Source of the DNA: Terriglobia bacterium
GTDB lineage: Bacteria > Acidobacteriota > Terriglobia > JAIQFV01
Length of the DNA: 64,000 nucleotides
Assembly: GCA_028716525.1 (NCBI GenBank)
Contig: JAQUPQ010000013.1
Coordinates: forward strand, 26,385-90,384
Direction: 5' to 3'
Part shown: positions 17,918 through 28,800 of the stretch, piece after piece
Position numbering within the stretch: the stretch's first letter is position 1
How the letters are laid out: each line of letters starts with the position of its first letter
Notes under the pieces: model-generated
Database searches by the model: none
The model's input: only the letters and a program-made list of their open reading frames with translations
Told to the model about the DNA's origin: nothing
Position numbers and translations under genes: made by a program

Positions 17918-18730
17918 ATGATTGATTTTCTGATTCGACAAAAGAACTGGACCCTGTTGGTAACGGCCACCCTCTTGCAGTTGGCGCTGTTGGGATCGCA
18001 GGCCAACGGCCGCGACAATGTGCGGCTGATTCAACTGTGGGTCAATGCCTTGATTGTTCCCGCCGAACAGGTCACTTTTCAAATCGCACATGGGCTTGGA
18101 AATACCTGGCACCGCTACGTCGGATTGCGCCAGGCGGCGGAAGAAAATCGCAGGCTGACCGCCCAGGTGCAGCAACTGACTTTGGATAAGAACCGTTTGG
18201 AAGGGGAAGTGGAATCCATCCGCGGTTTGCAAGGACTTTTGAATCTCAAGGAAGCGGTCCCCACCGAAACGGTGGCCGCCCAGGTCATCGGCAGTTCTCC
18301 CACTGACGCCTTTAAAACCGTCACCATCAACCGCGGTTCGCATGCCGGCCTGGGCAATAATCTTCCCGTCATCACCCCCAACGGTGTGGTGGGGCGCTTG
18401 GTGCGCGTGTATTCACGCTCCGCCGTGGTGCAACTGATTACCGACAGCGAGAGCGGCGTGGGCGTGGTGTTTCAGAATTCGCGGGTGCATGGAGTGGCCA
18501 AGGGCACGGGGGGATCGCGATTGGCCGTGGATTATGTCGTGAACGAAGAGAAGATTACTCCGGGCGAGGAAATTCGCACCTCCGGCGAGGATCGTCTCTA
18601 TCCCAAGGGTTTGTTGGTGGGACACGTGGTTTCGGTGGGATCAGGCAGGAACATTTTCAAGGCCATCGAAGCCGAACCGGCCGTGCGGTTCTCACAATTG
18701 GAAGACGTTTTGGTGATGAAACAGCAATGA
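17918..18730 (+). CDS. mreC: Rod shape-determining protein MreC
   Basis: 270 residues from ATG 17918 (the track start at 17816 lies inside mreB). One N-terminal transmembrane segment (WTLLVTATLLQLALLGSQ), a coiled coil (LRQAAEENRRLTAQVQQLTLDKNRLEGEVESIRGLQ) and the paired beta-barrel periplasmic domain (AAQVIGSSPTDAFKTVTINRGSHAGL, NGVVGRLVRVYSRSAVVQLITD, RLYPKGLLVGHVVSVGSG). It links MreB and PBP2 in the elongasome. The stop overlaps the mreD start by four bases. Confidence 0.95.
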   Translation: MIDFLIRQKNWTLLVTATLLQLALLGSQANGRDNVRLIQLWVNALIVPAEQVTFQIAHGLGNTWHRYVGLRQAAEENRRLTAQVQQLTLDKNRLEGEVESIRGLQGLLNLKEAVPTETVAAQVIGSSPTDAFKTVTINRGSHAGLGNNLPVITPNGVVGRLVRVYSRSAVVQLITDSESGVGVVFQNSRVHGVAKGTGGSRLAVDYVVNEEKITPGEEIRTSGEDRLYPKGLLVGHVVSVGSGRNIFKAIEAEPAVRFSQLEDVLVMKQQ

Positions 18731-19275
18731 CTCGGCCCCGCGGCGCGCCGCGGGGGCGCACTTCCATCAATGCCGGGTGGAACAGGAATTTCGGAATGCG
18801 CTTTTCCTTGGTGGTCGTGGCCTTGTTCATCCTGGTCGCCGTTTTTGTCCAGGCGAAGCTGCCGCTGTGGATCCCGTTCCTTTCGCGACTCGACCTCCCG
18901 CTGATTGTGGTCATTTACTTCGGACTCGCCCAGCGCCAGCCCACCCACGGATTGGTCATCGGCATGATCACCGGCTTGCTGCAGGACGGACTATCGCACG
19001 GGGCTTTGGGGATGAATGGCTTGACCAAAATGTTGGTGGGATTTCTGGCTTCCTCCATCAGCGGACGTGTGGAAGTCGATTATCCCGTGATTCGAATCGC
19101 CGCCTTGCTGGCTTTTTCGGTTTTGAATCTTTTGATCTTTATGCTCCTCGAAAAACTGTTTTTCGCGGCCCGATTCTCCTGGGCTCACTATCACTTGATC
19201 GATTCGCCGGTGCTGAATGCGGTGGTGGGATTCCCGATTTTTGTGCTGGCCGACCGGTATTTTCGAAGAGATTAG
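18727..19275 (+). CDS. mreD: Rod shape-determining protein MreD
   Basis: 182 residues, about five transmembrane helices (FSLVVVALFILVAVFVQAKL; LPLIVVIYFGLAQRQPTHGLVIGMITGLLQDGL; FSVLNLLIFMLLEKLFF; AVVGFPIFVLADRYF). The LIVVIYFGL and GMITGLLQDGL motifs are typical of MreD. It begins with ATGA overlapping the mreC stop, so the two are translationally coupled. The N-terminal 20 residues are Arg/Gly/Pro-rich and precede the first helix. Confidence 0.95.
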   Translation: MTRPRGAPRGRTSINAGWNRNFGMRFSLVVVALFILVAVFVQAKLPLWIPFLSRLDLPLIVVIYFGLAQRQPTHGLVIGMITGLLQDGLSHGALGMNGLTKMLVGFLASSISGRVEVDYPVIRIAALLAFSVLNLLIFMLLEKLFFAARFSWAHYHLIDSPVLNAVVGFPIFVLADRYFRRD

Positions 19276-19290
19276 GCGGGCGTTGGACCC

Positions 19291-21225
19291 ATGGATTATC
19301 GCGAACTTTTTACGGATGAGACAAAGACCACCGTGAGCCGCATTGGCGCCATCGAACATGTGGTCGGCGCCGTGTTTTTGATTTTGCTCGCCGGCTTTGG
19401 ATACCTGCAACTCATCCAACAAGGACGCTACACCGATCTGGCCGAGCGGAACCGCATCCGGACCATTCCCATGGTGGCCCCGCGCGGACGTATCTTGGAC
19501 CGGGATGGACGCGTCATTGTCGACAACCGGTCGTCATTCTCCATCGCCCTGCTCCGGGAAAATACCAAGAACCTTGAAACCAATTTGCCGGCGATCTCCG
19601 CCGGTTTGGAGCTGGACATCGCCGCGGTCCGCGAAGACATCAAGCGCTTCAAGACCACACCTTCTTTTCAGCCCATCATTATCAAGGAGGACGCTACCGA
19701 GGCGGACGTCGCCTTTGTGGACGCCCATCGGTTGGAGTATCCCGAATTGGAAATCATGATGGTGCCGCGTCGTGCCTACCCGAAGGACGGCCTGGCCGCC
19801 CATGTGCTCGGTTATGTCGGTGAGGTGTCCGCCGATATGCTGGAGAGCCATGACAATGCCGCATGGCAGCCGGGCGATCTGGTGGGCAAATCCGGCATCG
19901 AGAAGGAATACAACGATTTTCTGACGGGCAAGGACGGGTACAAGCGCGTCATCGTCAACAGCCGCGGCCGCGAAATGGGGCGCCTGGAACAGGTGGATCC
20001 CGTCCCGGGCAACGAACTGCGATTGACGATCGATTTGGACCTGCAACGAGTGGCGGAGCAGGAGTTGGGAGACCGCTCGGGCGCTGTGGTGGTCTTGAAT
20101 CCCCAGACCGGCGACGTACTCGCCATGGTCTCGCATCCGGATTTCGATCCCAATCAGTTTGCCGGCAAGATGACTCCCGCCGACTGGAACGCGCTCCAAG
20201 ACGATCCCCGCAAACCGCTGCTCAATCGCGCCCTGCAAGCTCGCTTCTCCCCGGGCTCGGTGTTCAAAGTCATCATGGCGGCGGCGGGCCTTGAAGCCGG
20301 CACCTTGAAGCCCGACACCACATATTATTGCGGCGGCACGGTGATGATGTACGGCACGCTGTTTCATTGCCATGGCGGCCACGGCCACGGCACGGTCGGT
20401 CTGCATCAGGCCATCGTCAACTCCTGCAATATTTTCTTTTATAACGTCGGCAAGTTGCTGGGAATCGATCGCATCAGTTATTACGCGCACAAGATGGGAT
20501 TGGGTGAGAAGACCGGTATTGATCTGCCCAATGAAGATCCCGGTTTGATTCCGTCTCCCGAATGGAAACTGAAGACCAAGTATCAACCGTGGTATCTGGG
20601 AGAAACCATCTCGGTGGCCATCGGACAGGGCCCCGTCGGTGTGACGCCGCTCCAATTGGTGCGTACCGTTTCGGGGATTGCTCTGGGCGGTGTGTTCCAC
20701 ACGCCGCGGGTGGTGACGTTGAATCAGAATGAAGGACTGAAGGGCGCCGCGGCGAATGCCTCGAATGAACGGTTTGCGCTCAAGCCCGAAACGGTGGATA
20801 TCATCAGCCGCGGCTTGTGGGGCGTGGTGAATGAAGGCGGGACGGGATTCGAAGCCCGCATTCCCGGTTACGACATATGCGGAAAGACCGGAACGGTGCA
20901 GGTGGTGGGAAGCGGGGCCAAAGTGAACCATGCCGCAGGATCGGAATTCGGCAATCACGGATGGTTTGTCGGATTTGCCCCCCGCGAGAATCCGGAAATT
21001 GCCGTGGCGGTGATCGTGGAACACGGGGGATACGGCGGCGATATTTCCGCACCCATCGCCCATGAGATTTTCAGAACCTACTTCATGAAGAAACAGGGGA
21101 AACAAACTCCGGGGACGGTCATTCAGTTGACGGCGCTCCACAAACCCGTCGCCGTGGAAGAGAATGTCGAGGCCGGAACGCCCGCGAACTTCGCCGATAA
21201 CACCAAGGGAGCGCACAAACCGTGA
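19291..21225 (+). CDS. mrdA: Penicillin-binding protein 2, elongasome transpeptidase
   Basis: 644 residues, class B PBP. N-terminal transmembrane anchor (VVGAVFLILLAGFGYLQLI), pedestal domain beginning NRIRTIPMVAPRGRILDRDGRVIVDN, then the transpeptidase domain with nucleophile Ser323 in SPGSVFKVIMAAAGLE, SCN motif in IVNSCNIFFYN and KTG motif in CGKTGTVQVVG. It cross-links peptidoglycan during lateral growth with RodA. Located 15 bases after mreD; rodA follows after a 34-base gap. Confidence 0.97.
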   Translation: MDYRELFTDETKTTVSRIGAIEHVVGAVFLILLAGFGYLQLIQQGRYTDLAERNRIRTIPMVAPRGRILDRDGRVIVDNRSSFSIALLRENTKNLETNLPAISAGLELDIAAVREDIKRFKTTPSFQPIIIKEDATEADVAFVDAHRLEYPELEIMMVPRRAYPKDGLAAHVLGYVGEVSADMLESHDNAAWQPGDLVGKSGIEKEYNDFLTGKDGYKRVIVNSRGREMGRLEQVDPVPGNELRLTIDLDLQRVAEQELGDRSGAVVVLNPQTGDVLAMVSHPDFDPNQFAGKMTPADWNALQDDPRKPLLNRALQARFSPGSVFKVIMAAAGLEAGTLKPDTTYYCGGTVMMYGTLFHCHGGHGHGTVGLHQAIVNSCNIFFYNVGKLLGIDRISYYAHKMGLGEKTGIDLPNEDPGLIPSPEWKLKTKYQPWYLGETISVAIGQGPVGVTPLQLVRTVSGIALGGVFHTPRVVTLNQNEGLKGAAANASNERFALKPETVDIISRGLWGVVNEGGTGFEARIPGYDICGKTGTVQVVGSGAKVNHAAGSEFGNHGWFVGFAPRENPEIAVAVIVEHGGYGGDISAPIAHEIFRTYFMKKQGKQTPGTVIQLTALHKPVAVEENVEAGTPANFADNTKGAHKP

Positions 21226-21259
21226 GGCCGGATGGAAGGGAAAGTGGGATGGGAGCCCA

Positions 21260-22345
21260 GTGAGACGAAGAGCCTTAGCCGATTTTGATTGGTGGTTATT
21301 GCTGGCCGCGCTGGCGCTGGTGGCCATCGGGTTGTTGGAGATTTACAGCTCCACCGCTCATACCCGCTATGCCGGATTGCACATCCGCCAATTTTATTGG
21401 GTGCTGCTCGGCCTCGCCATCATGTGGACGGTGGTGTTCGTCGATTATCACTTGATCATTGAGCAAACACCGGTGCTGTATATAATCGGCGTCCTGATGC
21501 TGCTGGTCGTTTTGGTTGTCGGACAAACCATTTCGGGATCCAAGCGATGGCTGGGCTACGGAGCCTTCTCCATTCAGCCCGCCGAGATTTTCAAGATAAT
21601 TTTGATATTGACGCTGGCGCGTTACTTCAGTGAGCGGCGGTTGCGCACGCTGACCTGGGTGGACATGATGCAGGTGGGTGTCCTGGCGGCGATTCCTTTC
21701 GTTCTCATTCTGATGGAACCCGATCTGGGCACGGCACTGACCTTTTTCCCGATTCTCGGAGTGGGGCTGTGGTTGGGAGGAATTCGATGGAAGATGCTGG
21801 CGACCCTGGCCCTGGGGTTTGTCCTGATTCTTCCTTTGGGTTGGTTTGTCCTCAAACCCTATCAGCGCGCGCGACTGATGACCTTTACTCATTCGGACGC
21901 CGATCCGTTGGGGCGTGGATACCAGATCGCGCAATCCAAAATAGCCGTGGGATCGGGTGGACTTCTGGGCAAGGGCTTCCTTCAAGGCAGTCAAAACCGG
22001 CTGGGGTTTGTTCCTTACCGCCACACGGATTTCATTTTCTCGGTGGTCGGTGAAGAACAGGGCTTCCTGGGAGTGCTGGTGTCGCTGTTGTTGTTCATAT
22101 TTGTCATCTTCCGCTCCATTCAACATGCGCGCAGCGCCCGCGATCGATACGGGGTTTTTCTAGTGATGGGCGTGGCGGCGTTGCTGGCCTTTCACGTCGT
22201 GGTCAACGTGGGCATGGTCATCGGTCTCATGCCGGTCACCGGTATCCCTCTGCCCTTCGTGAGTTCCGGCGGATCGTCCATTCTTTCCACGTTCATGGCG
22301 TTGGGCCTGGTTCTCAACGTCCGCATGCGCCGCTACGCCAACTGA
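21260..22345 (+). CDS. rodA: Peptidoglycan glycosyltransferase RodA
   Basis: 361 residues from GTG 21260, preceded by GGGAG at eight bases. This start avoids the 60-base overlap with mrdA implied by the track ORF at 21164. SEDS-family polytopic protein with about ten helices: LALVAIGLLEIYSST, RQFYWVLLGLAIMWTVVFVDYH, GSKRWLGYGAFSIQPAEIFKI, LILMEPDLGTALTFFPI, VGSGGLLGKGFLQGSQN, RHTDFIFSVVGEEQGFLGVL and MPVTGIPLPFVSSGGSS. The last four are signature loops of RodA/FtsW, including the catalytic Asp region in EPDLGTA. Position after mreBCD-mrdA makes RodA rather than FtsW the call. Confidence 0.97.
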   Translation: MRRRALADFDWWLLLAALALVAIGLLEIYSSTAHTRYAGLHIRQFYWVLLGLAIMWTVVFVDYHLIIEQTPVLYIIGVLMLLVVLVVGQTISGSKRWLGYGAFSIQPAEIFKIILILTLARYFSERRLRTLTWVDMMQVGVLAAIPFVLILMEPDLGTALTFFPILGVGLWLGGIRWKMLATLALGFVLILPLGWFVLKPYQRARLMTFTHSDADPLGRGYQIAQSKIAVGSGGLLGKGFLQGSQNRLGFVPYRHTDFIFSVVGEEQGFLGVLVSLLLFIFVIFRSIQHARSARDRYGVFLVMGVAALLAFHVVVNVGMVIGLMPVTGIPLPFVSSGGSSILSTFMALGLVLNVRMRRYAN

Positions 22346-22595
22346 ATTCCCGTCTTGCCTCTGCCCCGGGATTCATAAAATCACCTTGAATGGGAGGAGC
22401 CTGCAGCCCCTCGGCTTGCGGGCTCAGAGGGACTTCACCCGGAGATTCGGAGGCGAAGGAAACGCGTTGGGCTGCACAAAAATTATGCAATCCGGCCGCC
22501 GGATTTGAATATAATAAGGCGTCCCCGGAGCGTCGAGTTCCGCCGGCAAAGGTGAGGCTTTGCTGAGCGGCTAAATTCATGAGGAAAGCATAGCC

Positions 22596-25487
22596 ATGTC
22601 TTCGATTTCTACCCTCGATCAGTTTCTCTCGCAGGTTGAGAAGCCCGTCCGTTACATGGGCGGAGAATGGAACCAGGTGGTCAAGGATCACGCCGCCGTG
22701 GACGTAACGATGGCCTTGTGTTTCCCCGACCTCTATGAAATCGGCATGTCGCATATGGGCGTGCGCATCCTTTATTCATTGCTCAACAAGCGGCCCGAGG
22801 TGGCCTTGGAACGCTGTTTTACCCCCTGGATCGACCTCATCGACCAGATGCGCGCTCGCGGCGTTCCCCTGTGCTCGCTCGAAACACACACCCCGCTGCG
22901 GCAGTTCGATCTTATCGGTTTCTCCCTGCAATATGAGATGTCGTTTACGAACATCCTGGTGATGCTGGACCTGGCCGGGATTCCCTTGCGCAGCGGCGAT
23001 CGGGACTTGAGTTTTCCTTTGGTGCTGGCCGGCGGTCCCGTGGCCATGGCGCCGGAACCCATCGGGGATTTCATCGACGCCTTCGTGATCGGCGACGGCG
23101 AAGAAACCCTCAACACGCTGATCGACCGCGTGAAGTGCTGGAAACGCGAGGGCGACGGATTGACCGCGCATGCCGACAAGACCGGGCTCTTGCGCGAACT
23201 CGCAAAAATTCCCGGGGTGTATGTTCCTGCTCTTTATGACGTGGTGGAGCATCCGTTGCATGGGTTGCAAGTGGTCGTGCCGCGGGAAAACGGAGAGCCG
23301 GTGCATGTTTCTTCGGGAGGGGACGCCAGGTTTTGGAATCCGCGAAGCCGGGATTCCGCGCCGCAAAACGCCGCGGCTCCACCCTTTCCGATTACGCGGT
23401 GTTACGTCAACAATATTTCCGACTATCCGTTTCCTTCCGATTTGATCGTGCCGTTTGGGGAAATTGTCCACGACCGCATCTCCGTGGAGATCGCTCGCGG
23501 GTGTCTTGACGGCTGCCGCTTCTGTCAGGCCGGTTATACCTATCGCCCGCTCCGGGAGCGGTCCATCGACGATATTGTCAATACCATCGTCCGGGCCAGC
23601 GAACAAACCGGCTTCGATGAAGCCACGATTGCTTCGCTCTCCACGGCCGATTACTCCTGCTTAAATCCGCTGCTCGAAAAACTGATGAATGAGCTGGAGC
23701 GTCGCAAGATTGCTTTGTCGCTCACCTCCATGCGGGCCGACTCGATCACCCCGGAAGTCACTTCCCAGATGAAACGCGTGCGCAAGACCGGGCTGACCAT
23801 TGCTCCGGAGGCCGGGACCCAGCGCATGCGCGACATCATCAATAAGAACATCACCGAGGAATCCGTGTTGAAGAGTGTGGCCACGGCTTTTGAGGCCGGT
23901 TGGGATTTGATCAAACTGTATTTCATGATCGGACTGCCGATGGAAACGGAAGCCGATGTTCGAGGAATTTTTGAACTCGGCAAAAAAGTCCGGGATCTGA
24001 GCAAACATTCCAAACGGTCGGTGAACGTCAATCTCTCGGCGTCTTCCTTTATTCCGAAATCGCACACCCCCTTCCAGTGGTTCGGTTTTTGTGATCTGGA
24101 GGAAATCAAGGAAAAGCAGCGTCTTCTGCGCTCCCTGTGCAAGCCGGCGCGCATTAATTTCAAGCATCATCATCCCGAGACCTCACAGATGGAGTGTGTG
24201 CTTTCGCGCGGCGACCGGCGCCTGGGCCGCGTTCTGGAGCGGGCGTTCCAAATGGGCTGCCGCTTTGACGGCTGGGACGATCAATTTCAATACGCCAAAT
24301 GGCTGGAGGCGTTTGAGCAGGAAGGAATCGACTATCGGCAATATCTCAAGCCCCTGCCGGTATTTGACAGTCCGGAATGGCGGCAGTCAAGCGAAATCGA
24401 GCGGCGGGACGGTGCGGCTTATATTCGGGCTCTTTCCAGCGTCAAAATCAAACCCCTGGAGGCCCAGGTCGATTGGACCCCATTGCCTTGGGATCATCTC
24501 GATAATCGCGTCGATAAGAAATTCATTGTGTGGGACTTGAAACGGAGTTTGCAAGCCCGGGTTTCGCCGACCTGCGGACCCGACTTGTGCTATAATTGCG
24601 GGCTGGAATGTGATTTTGGAGGAGTCGGCCCTGGCGTCCTCGCCTCTCAGGAATCAAAGGGCGGTGAAACCGGCGACGGCGACGGTCGAAAGCAGGTTTC
24701 GAGTGTTGCGGGAGAAGCTCCACCTCTCCTAAACGCCCCGAGCGATTTCGGAAATCGGAATCGTTATCGCGCCATGTTTTCGAAACTCGGGCGATCCAAA
24801 TTCTTGTCCCATCTGGATTTAATGCGGCTTGTTCAGCGCGCATTTCGACGCGCTGGAATCCCGCTAAGATATACGCAAGGTTTTCATCCGCAACCCGTGG
24901 TGGCCTTTGGTCCGGCCTTATCGGTGGGAATTGAAGGCGCCGCTGAAATTGTGGATTTCGAAGCAGGGATTTTGTTGGAGGAGGTTGAATTTCTTTCGGT
25001 CATCAACTCCGTTCTCCCTGACGGAGTGCGTTTCAGTCGGCTGAGGCCCATGGAATGGAATGCGCCCTCGGCCACTGCCATCGTCAAAGCAGCCCGTTAC
25101 AGCGTGGACTTGCAGTTGAACAGAGTGGCCGGCGCCGGCGATTCCGGCGACGGAAATCAGGGAGCGTGGGATGCGGAGAGCGTGGAGCGGCGATTGAACG
25201 ATTTTCGCGCCGCTGAACACTTCATCATCCAACGGCAGAAGAAGGATCGGACGGTCGCGACCGACCTCCGCTCATTCGTCCGAAGGGTCGAGTTAATTTC
25301 CGGCGACACAGAGTCGGGTTGCCTGCGCATCGAATTGGACATCGAGATGGGTGAGCGCGGCTCGGTGAAGCCACAAGAAGTTTTAAAATCAATTTTGAAT
25401 ATTTCAGACGAGAACTTTCACGCGATTCAGCGCCACGCGTTGTTCGCCGAACGAAATGGAACTTACATCCCGGCTTTTTCCAGTTAA
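22596..25487 (+). CDS. B12-binding-type radical SAM protein fused to DUF2344 (TIGR03960-TIGR03936)
   Basis: 963 residues. The N-terminal 650 match the TIGR03960 group: PVRYMGGEWNQVVKDHA, VALCFPDLYEIGMSHMGVRILY, a B12-binding-like Rossmann region, and a radical SAM core with Cys303, Cys307 and Cys310 in EIARGCLDGCRFCQAG. The core continues SMRADSITPEV and IAPEAGTQRMRDIINK. The C-terminal part begins YRAMFSKLGRSKFLSHLDLMR, the DUF2344/TIGR03936 domain that is a separate gene in many phyla, joined here through a Gly/Asp-rich linker. The usual partner downstream is the rng/rne gene, as found here. The reaction is unknown; the conserved link to RNase E/G and, elsewhere, to ribosomal L21/L27 suggests RNA or ribosome modification. 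GAGGA precedes ATG. Confidence 0.93.
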   Translation: MSSISTLDQFLSQVEKPVRYMGGEWNQVVKDHAAVDVTMALCFPDLYEIGMSHMGVRILYSLLNKRPEVALERCFTPWIDLIDQMRARGVPLCSLETHTPLRQFDLIGFSLQYEMSFTNILVMLDLAGIPLRSGDRDLSFPLVLAGGPVAMAPEPIGDFIDAFVIGDGEETLNTLIDRVKCWKREGDGLTAHADKTGLLRELAKIPGVYVPALYDVVEHPLHGLQVVVPRENGEPVHVSSGGDARFWNPRSRDSAPQNAAAPPFPITRCYVNNISDYPFPSDLIVPFGEIVHDRISVEIARGCLDGCRFCQAGYTYRPLRERSIDDIVNTIVRASEQTGFDEATIASLSTADYSCLNPLLEKLMNELERRKIALSLTSMRADSITPEVTSQMKRVRKTGLTIAPEAGTQRMRDIINKNITEESVLKSVATAFEAGWDLIKLYFMIGLPMETEADVRGIFELGKKVRDLSKHSKRSVNVNLSASSFIPKSHTPFQWFGFCDLEEIKEKQRLLRSLCKPARINFKHHHPETSQMECVLSRGDRRLGRVLERAFQMGCRFDGWDDQFQYAKWLEAFEQEGIDYRQYLKPLPVFDSPEWRQSSEIERRDGAAYIRALSSVKIKPLEAQVDWTPLPWDHLDNRVDKKFIVWDLKRSLQARVSPTCGPDLCYNCGLECDFGGVGPGVLASQESKGGETGDGDGRKQVSSVAGEAPPLLNAPSDFGNRNRYRAMFSKLGRSKFLSHLDLMRLVQRAFRRAGIPLRYTQGFHPQPVVAFGPALSVGIEGAAEIVDFEAGILLEEVEFLSVINSVLPDGVRFSRLRPMEWNAPSATAIVKAARYSVDLQLNRVAGAGDSGDGNQGAWDAESVERRLNDFRAAEHFIIQRQKKDRTVATDLRSFVRRVELISGDTESGCLRIELDIEMGERGSVKPQEVLKSILNISDENFHAIQRHALFAERNGTYIPAFSS

Positions 25488-25846
25488 TTTCTGGAATCAG
25501 CTGTTCATTTTCTTGGAAGTGATTCTAAAGGCCCCAGCCGGTGGGCGATGGATTCACCTGCCCCGGCTGAACGCCCGCCTTCATGGAGGGCGAAGGCCTT
25601 CTTCCCCACGAGTGTGTGACTCCTCGCCCCGCGTGAGATTGCGGTCTTCCACGAAAAAAGTTCGTCATTTCACCCCGCCTGATCCGCCCCCGCTGGAGAG
25701 ACAACGATCCGCAGGGACGGGAGGCAGATCCACCCCAGACGGCCCTCAACGCATTCGAACCGGCTTCCGGTTTGAAAGTTCCTGTCTCGAGAGCGCTCGC
25801 CGGCGCACTTTGCAAACACGGCTGAGCCTCGGGAAGGAATTTTGTA
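25488..25846 (+). other. 359-base leader region upstream of the RNase E/G gene
   Basis: No supported gene. It contains a small hairpin AACCGGCTTCCGGTT about 80 bases before the start and AAGGA eight bases before ATG. RNase E in other bacteria autoregulates through its 5' leader, so a long leader is compatible with that, but no specific element is recognised. Confidence 0.35.
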
Positions 25847-28800
25847 ATGTCGAAGGAAATGATTATCGCCACGTCTCCCCAAGAGACGAAAGTAGCGATC
25901 CTCGAAGACGATCAACTGGTTGAAGTCCACATCGAACGGAGCCGCGAGCAAGCGCTCGTCGGATCCATCTATAAAGGCCGCGTCACTAAAGTCCTGCCCG
26001 GAATGCAGTCGGCGTTCGTCAACATCGGCTTGGAACGCGATGCTTTCCTCTATGTCTCCGACTTTTTTGAAGAATCCGGCGAACTGGACTCCCTCACCGC
26101 CGGGGTGGACGAGAAGATCGACAAGCTGGAGTTTTCCGGCCACGCAGTCGCAGGGAAAACGCCCTCGCCGGCTATCATCGAAATTCCCACCATAACGGAA
26201 AAAGCAGAGGCGCCCGGGCCGTCCACTCCTCGAGCGGCTGTGACTCCCATCGCGGAGTCCGCCGTGACCACACACCCTCCGGCTGTTCCAGAAAGTACGC
26301 CGGAGCCAACCAAGAGCCAGGCCGGTTCCAAAGAAACAGCTTCCCGGGGGCGCGATTTTGATCGCTCCGGCCCGGGTGGTCGTGGCCGCTTTGGACGACG
26401 CCGGGGTCGCCATCGATCTTGGGAACGGCGTCGCGAGGAAACACCAGCGCCTGGCGGGAATGCCCCGACGGCCGCCGCGCCTTCTCAACCTGTTCCCGGG
26501 ATCGCTGCAGCGCCACCTCCCCAAGTACATTCCGCAAGCGTTTTGACGCCCTTGCCGGGAGAATCCTTGTCAAAATTCAAATCTCCCTCGGAAGCGTCCC
26601 TCATCACGGAAACACCTTCTGAGAGGGCACACTCTTCGGAAGTTCAACCGGAAACTCCGAGCGCCACCACCGAAAATGCCCCTCAGCAAACGCCGGACGT
26701 GGAACGCGCTGCGCCGCCACAGATTTCCGAACAGGAGCCGGTCTCCGGGACATCAACGAGCCCGGAGGCACCAACAGAAGCACCGAGCGCGGCAGAACCC
26801 CCTTCGGGCGTCGAGCCTCAAATGGAGCCACAGGGTAAGGCTGCTGAGACAACGGCGGATCAAATCGAATCACCAACCCCGATTGAAGAAGCCGTGGTGG
26901 AGACTCCATCTGCGCCCAGCGCTGTCGAGAAATCCGTAGAAGCGGCTTCGGAGTTGAAAGAAGAGCAGGAAACAAAGCCGGAAGTCAGCGTCCCGACCGT
27001 TGCCGAAACTCCTGCTGAACAAACGAAAGAGGCACCGGCGATCTTGCAGGAAGCGGACACAGAACCAGTTGCTTTATCCGAACCCGCAGCGATTGAAGTT
27101 CCCGAGGGTGCCGCCCCGACCAGCCCGGAGGAAGGTGCGCCGACAATCCCGGTCGAGTTGTCGGCCTCTGACGAAAGTCCTTCGACACTTCCTTCGGAGG
27201 TGAAAGAGCCGCCGGAGATTTCCGGGGGTATACAGCCGGCTGAAGAAACAGAAGTTTCGAGTCCGGAGATAACCGCGCCGCCGGAAGAGACGGTGAGCCC
27301 TGAAGCCGCGCCCATCGAAGTAGCATCATTGGAAACTGCGGTCGAGCCCTCCACGGAGTCGACTCCGATCGTGTTGGTTACGCCCTCCACGCCTCCAGCC
27401 GCTGCCATTGAATCGTCGGAGACCCCGGTTGTTGAAACCGTGGACGAACAGGTTCTCGATGAGCTTCAGGAAGAGGCCGAGGCGCTGGTGGCTGAGGAGG
27501 AGGCCGAGCAGGTCGCAGCAGCCCCGGTCGGCGCGACCGCGCCTCGAGTGGCGGAGATCGAGCCCCCGCGTGAAGTGTACGGTCCCCCCACGCCCTACGC
27601 GTTTATGACGGGAGAGGAAAAAGCCGCCTACAATGCCGCCCGCGCCCGCACGCGATCTTCGGCAAAAATTGTGGACGGATCACGGCGTTTGACGGCGCCG
27701 CAGCCGCGCGAATACGGATATCCTCGTGGCCGTCGCGGTCGTCGCGGACGTCATCGCTACGGCGAGCGTCCCTCTCGGGAGTCGCGCGAGGGACAAGGCG
27801 CGGCTCGTGAAGAAAAGAAGGTTTCTCACCGGCCCTTGATTACGGACCTGCTTCGCGAAGGGCAGGAGATTCTTGTTCAGATTGCCAAAGAGCCGCTCGG
27901 AAAAAAAGGCGCGCGCATCACGTCCCACATTGCTTTGCCGGGGCGCTACCTGGTGTATATGCCGACCGTCGATCATATCGGCGTCTCGCGCAAAATCGGC
28001 ACCGATGAGGAACGCCAACGCCTGAAGCGGATCTTAAATGCCAATCGAGGTTCCATGCCCGGCGGATTTATTGTCCGTACAGCGGGAGAAGGCCGCGCCG
28101 AGGAGGAACTGAAACAGGACATCCGCTTCCTGGCGCAAACCTGGACCGATATCCGGTCGCACGCGGAGAAACGTTCGGCCCCGGCGCTGATGCATCGGGA
28201 TCTGGGCGTGTTGGAGCGCATCCTGCGTGACCAGTTGTCCGCAGAATTCACGGCCATCCGTATCGACAACGAAACGGAATACGCCAAAGTGCTGGATTTT
28301 GTGAATACGTTCCAGCCGGCTTTGGTCGGACGTGTGCGTTTGCACTTGAAGGACACCCCCATCTTTGAAGAGCACGGTATCGATCACGAAATTGAAAAAG
28401 CGCTCAAACCCAAGGTGTGGCTGAAATCCGGCGGATATATTGTCATTAACCAAACCGAGGCCATGGTGGCCATCGATGTGAACACCGGCAAGTTTGTGGG
28501 GAAAACCACGCGGCTCGAGGACACCATTGTCAAAACCAATATTGACGCCGCCAAAGAAGTGGCGCGCCAGGTGCGGCTGCGGGATATGGGCGGCATTATC
28601 GTGATCGATTTTATCGATATGGAGGAGCGAAAAAATCGCCAGAAGGTGATCCAGGCGTTGGAGGAGTCTATGCGCCGCGATCGCGCCCCCTCGAAAATTC
28701 TGGCGTTCAATGATTTTGGTTTGGTGGCGCTGACACGCAAACGCGTCAAGCAGTCTCTTGAAAAGAGCCTGCTGCAGTCCTGCCCCTACTGCCAGGGGCA

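Noticed and set aside
19534-21327. 597-aa antisense ORF over mrdA
   Set aside because: It is a shadow of the PBP2 gene; the sense strand has all PBP motifs, the antisense protein none.
22346-22595. Cobalamin riboswitch before the B12-type radical SAM gene
   Set aside because: No B12-box sequence (GCCACTG) or expected stem set is visible in the 250-base gap.
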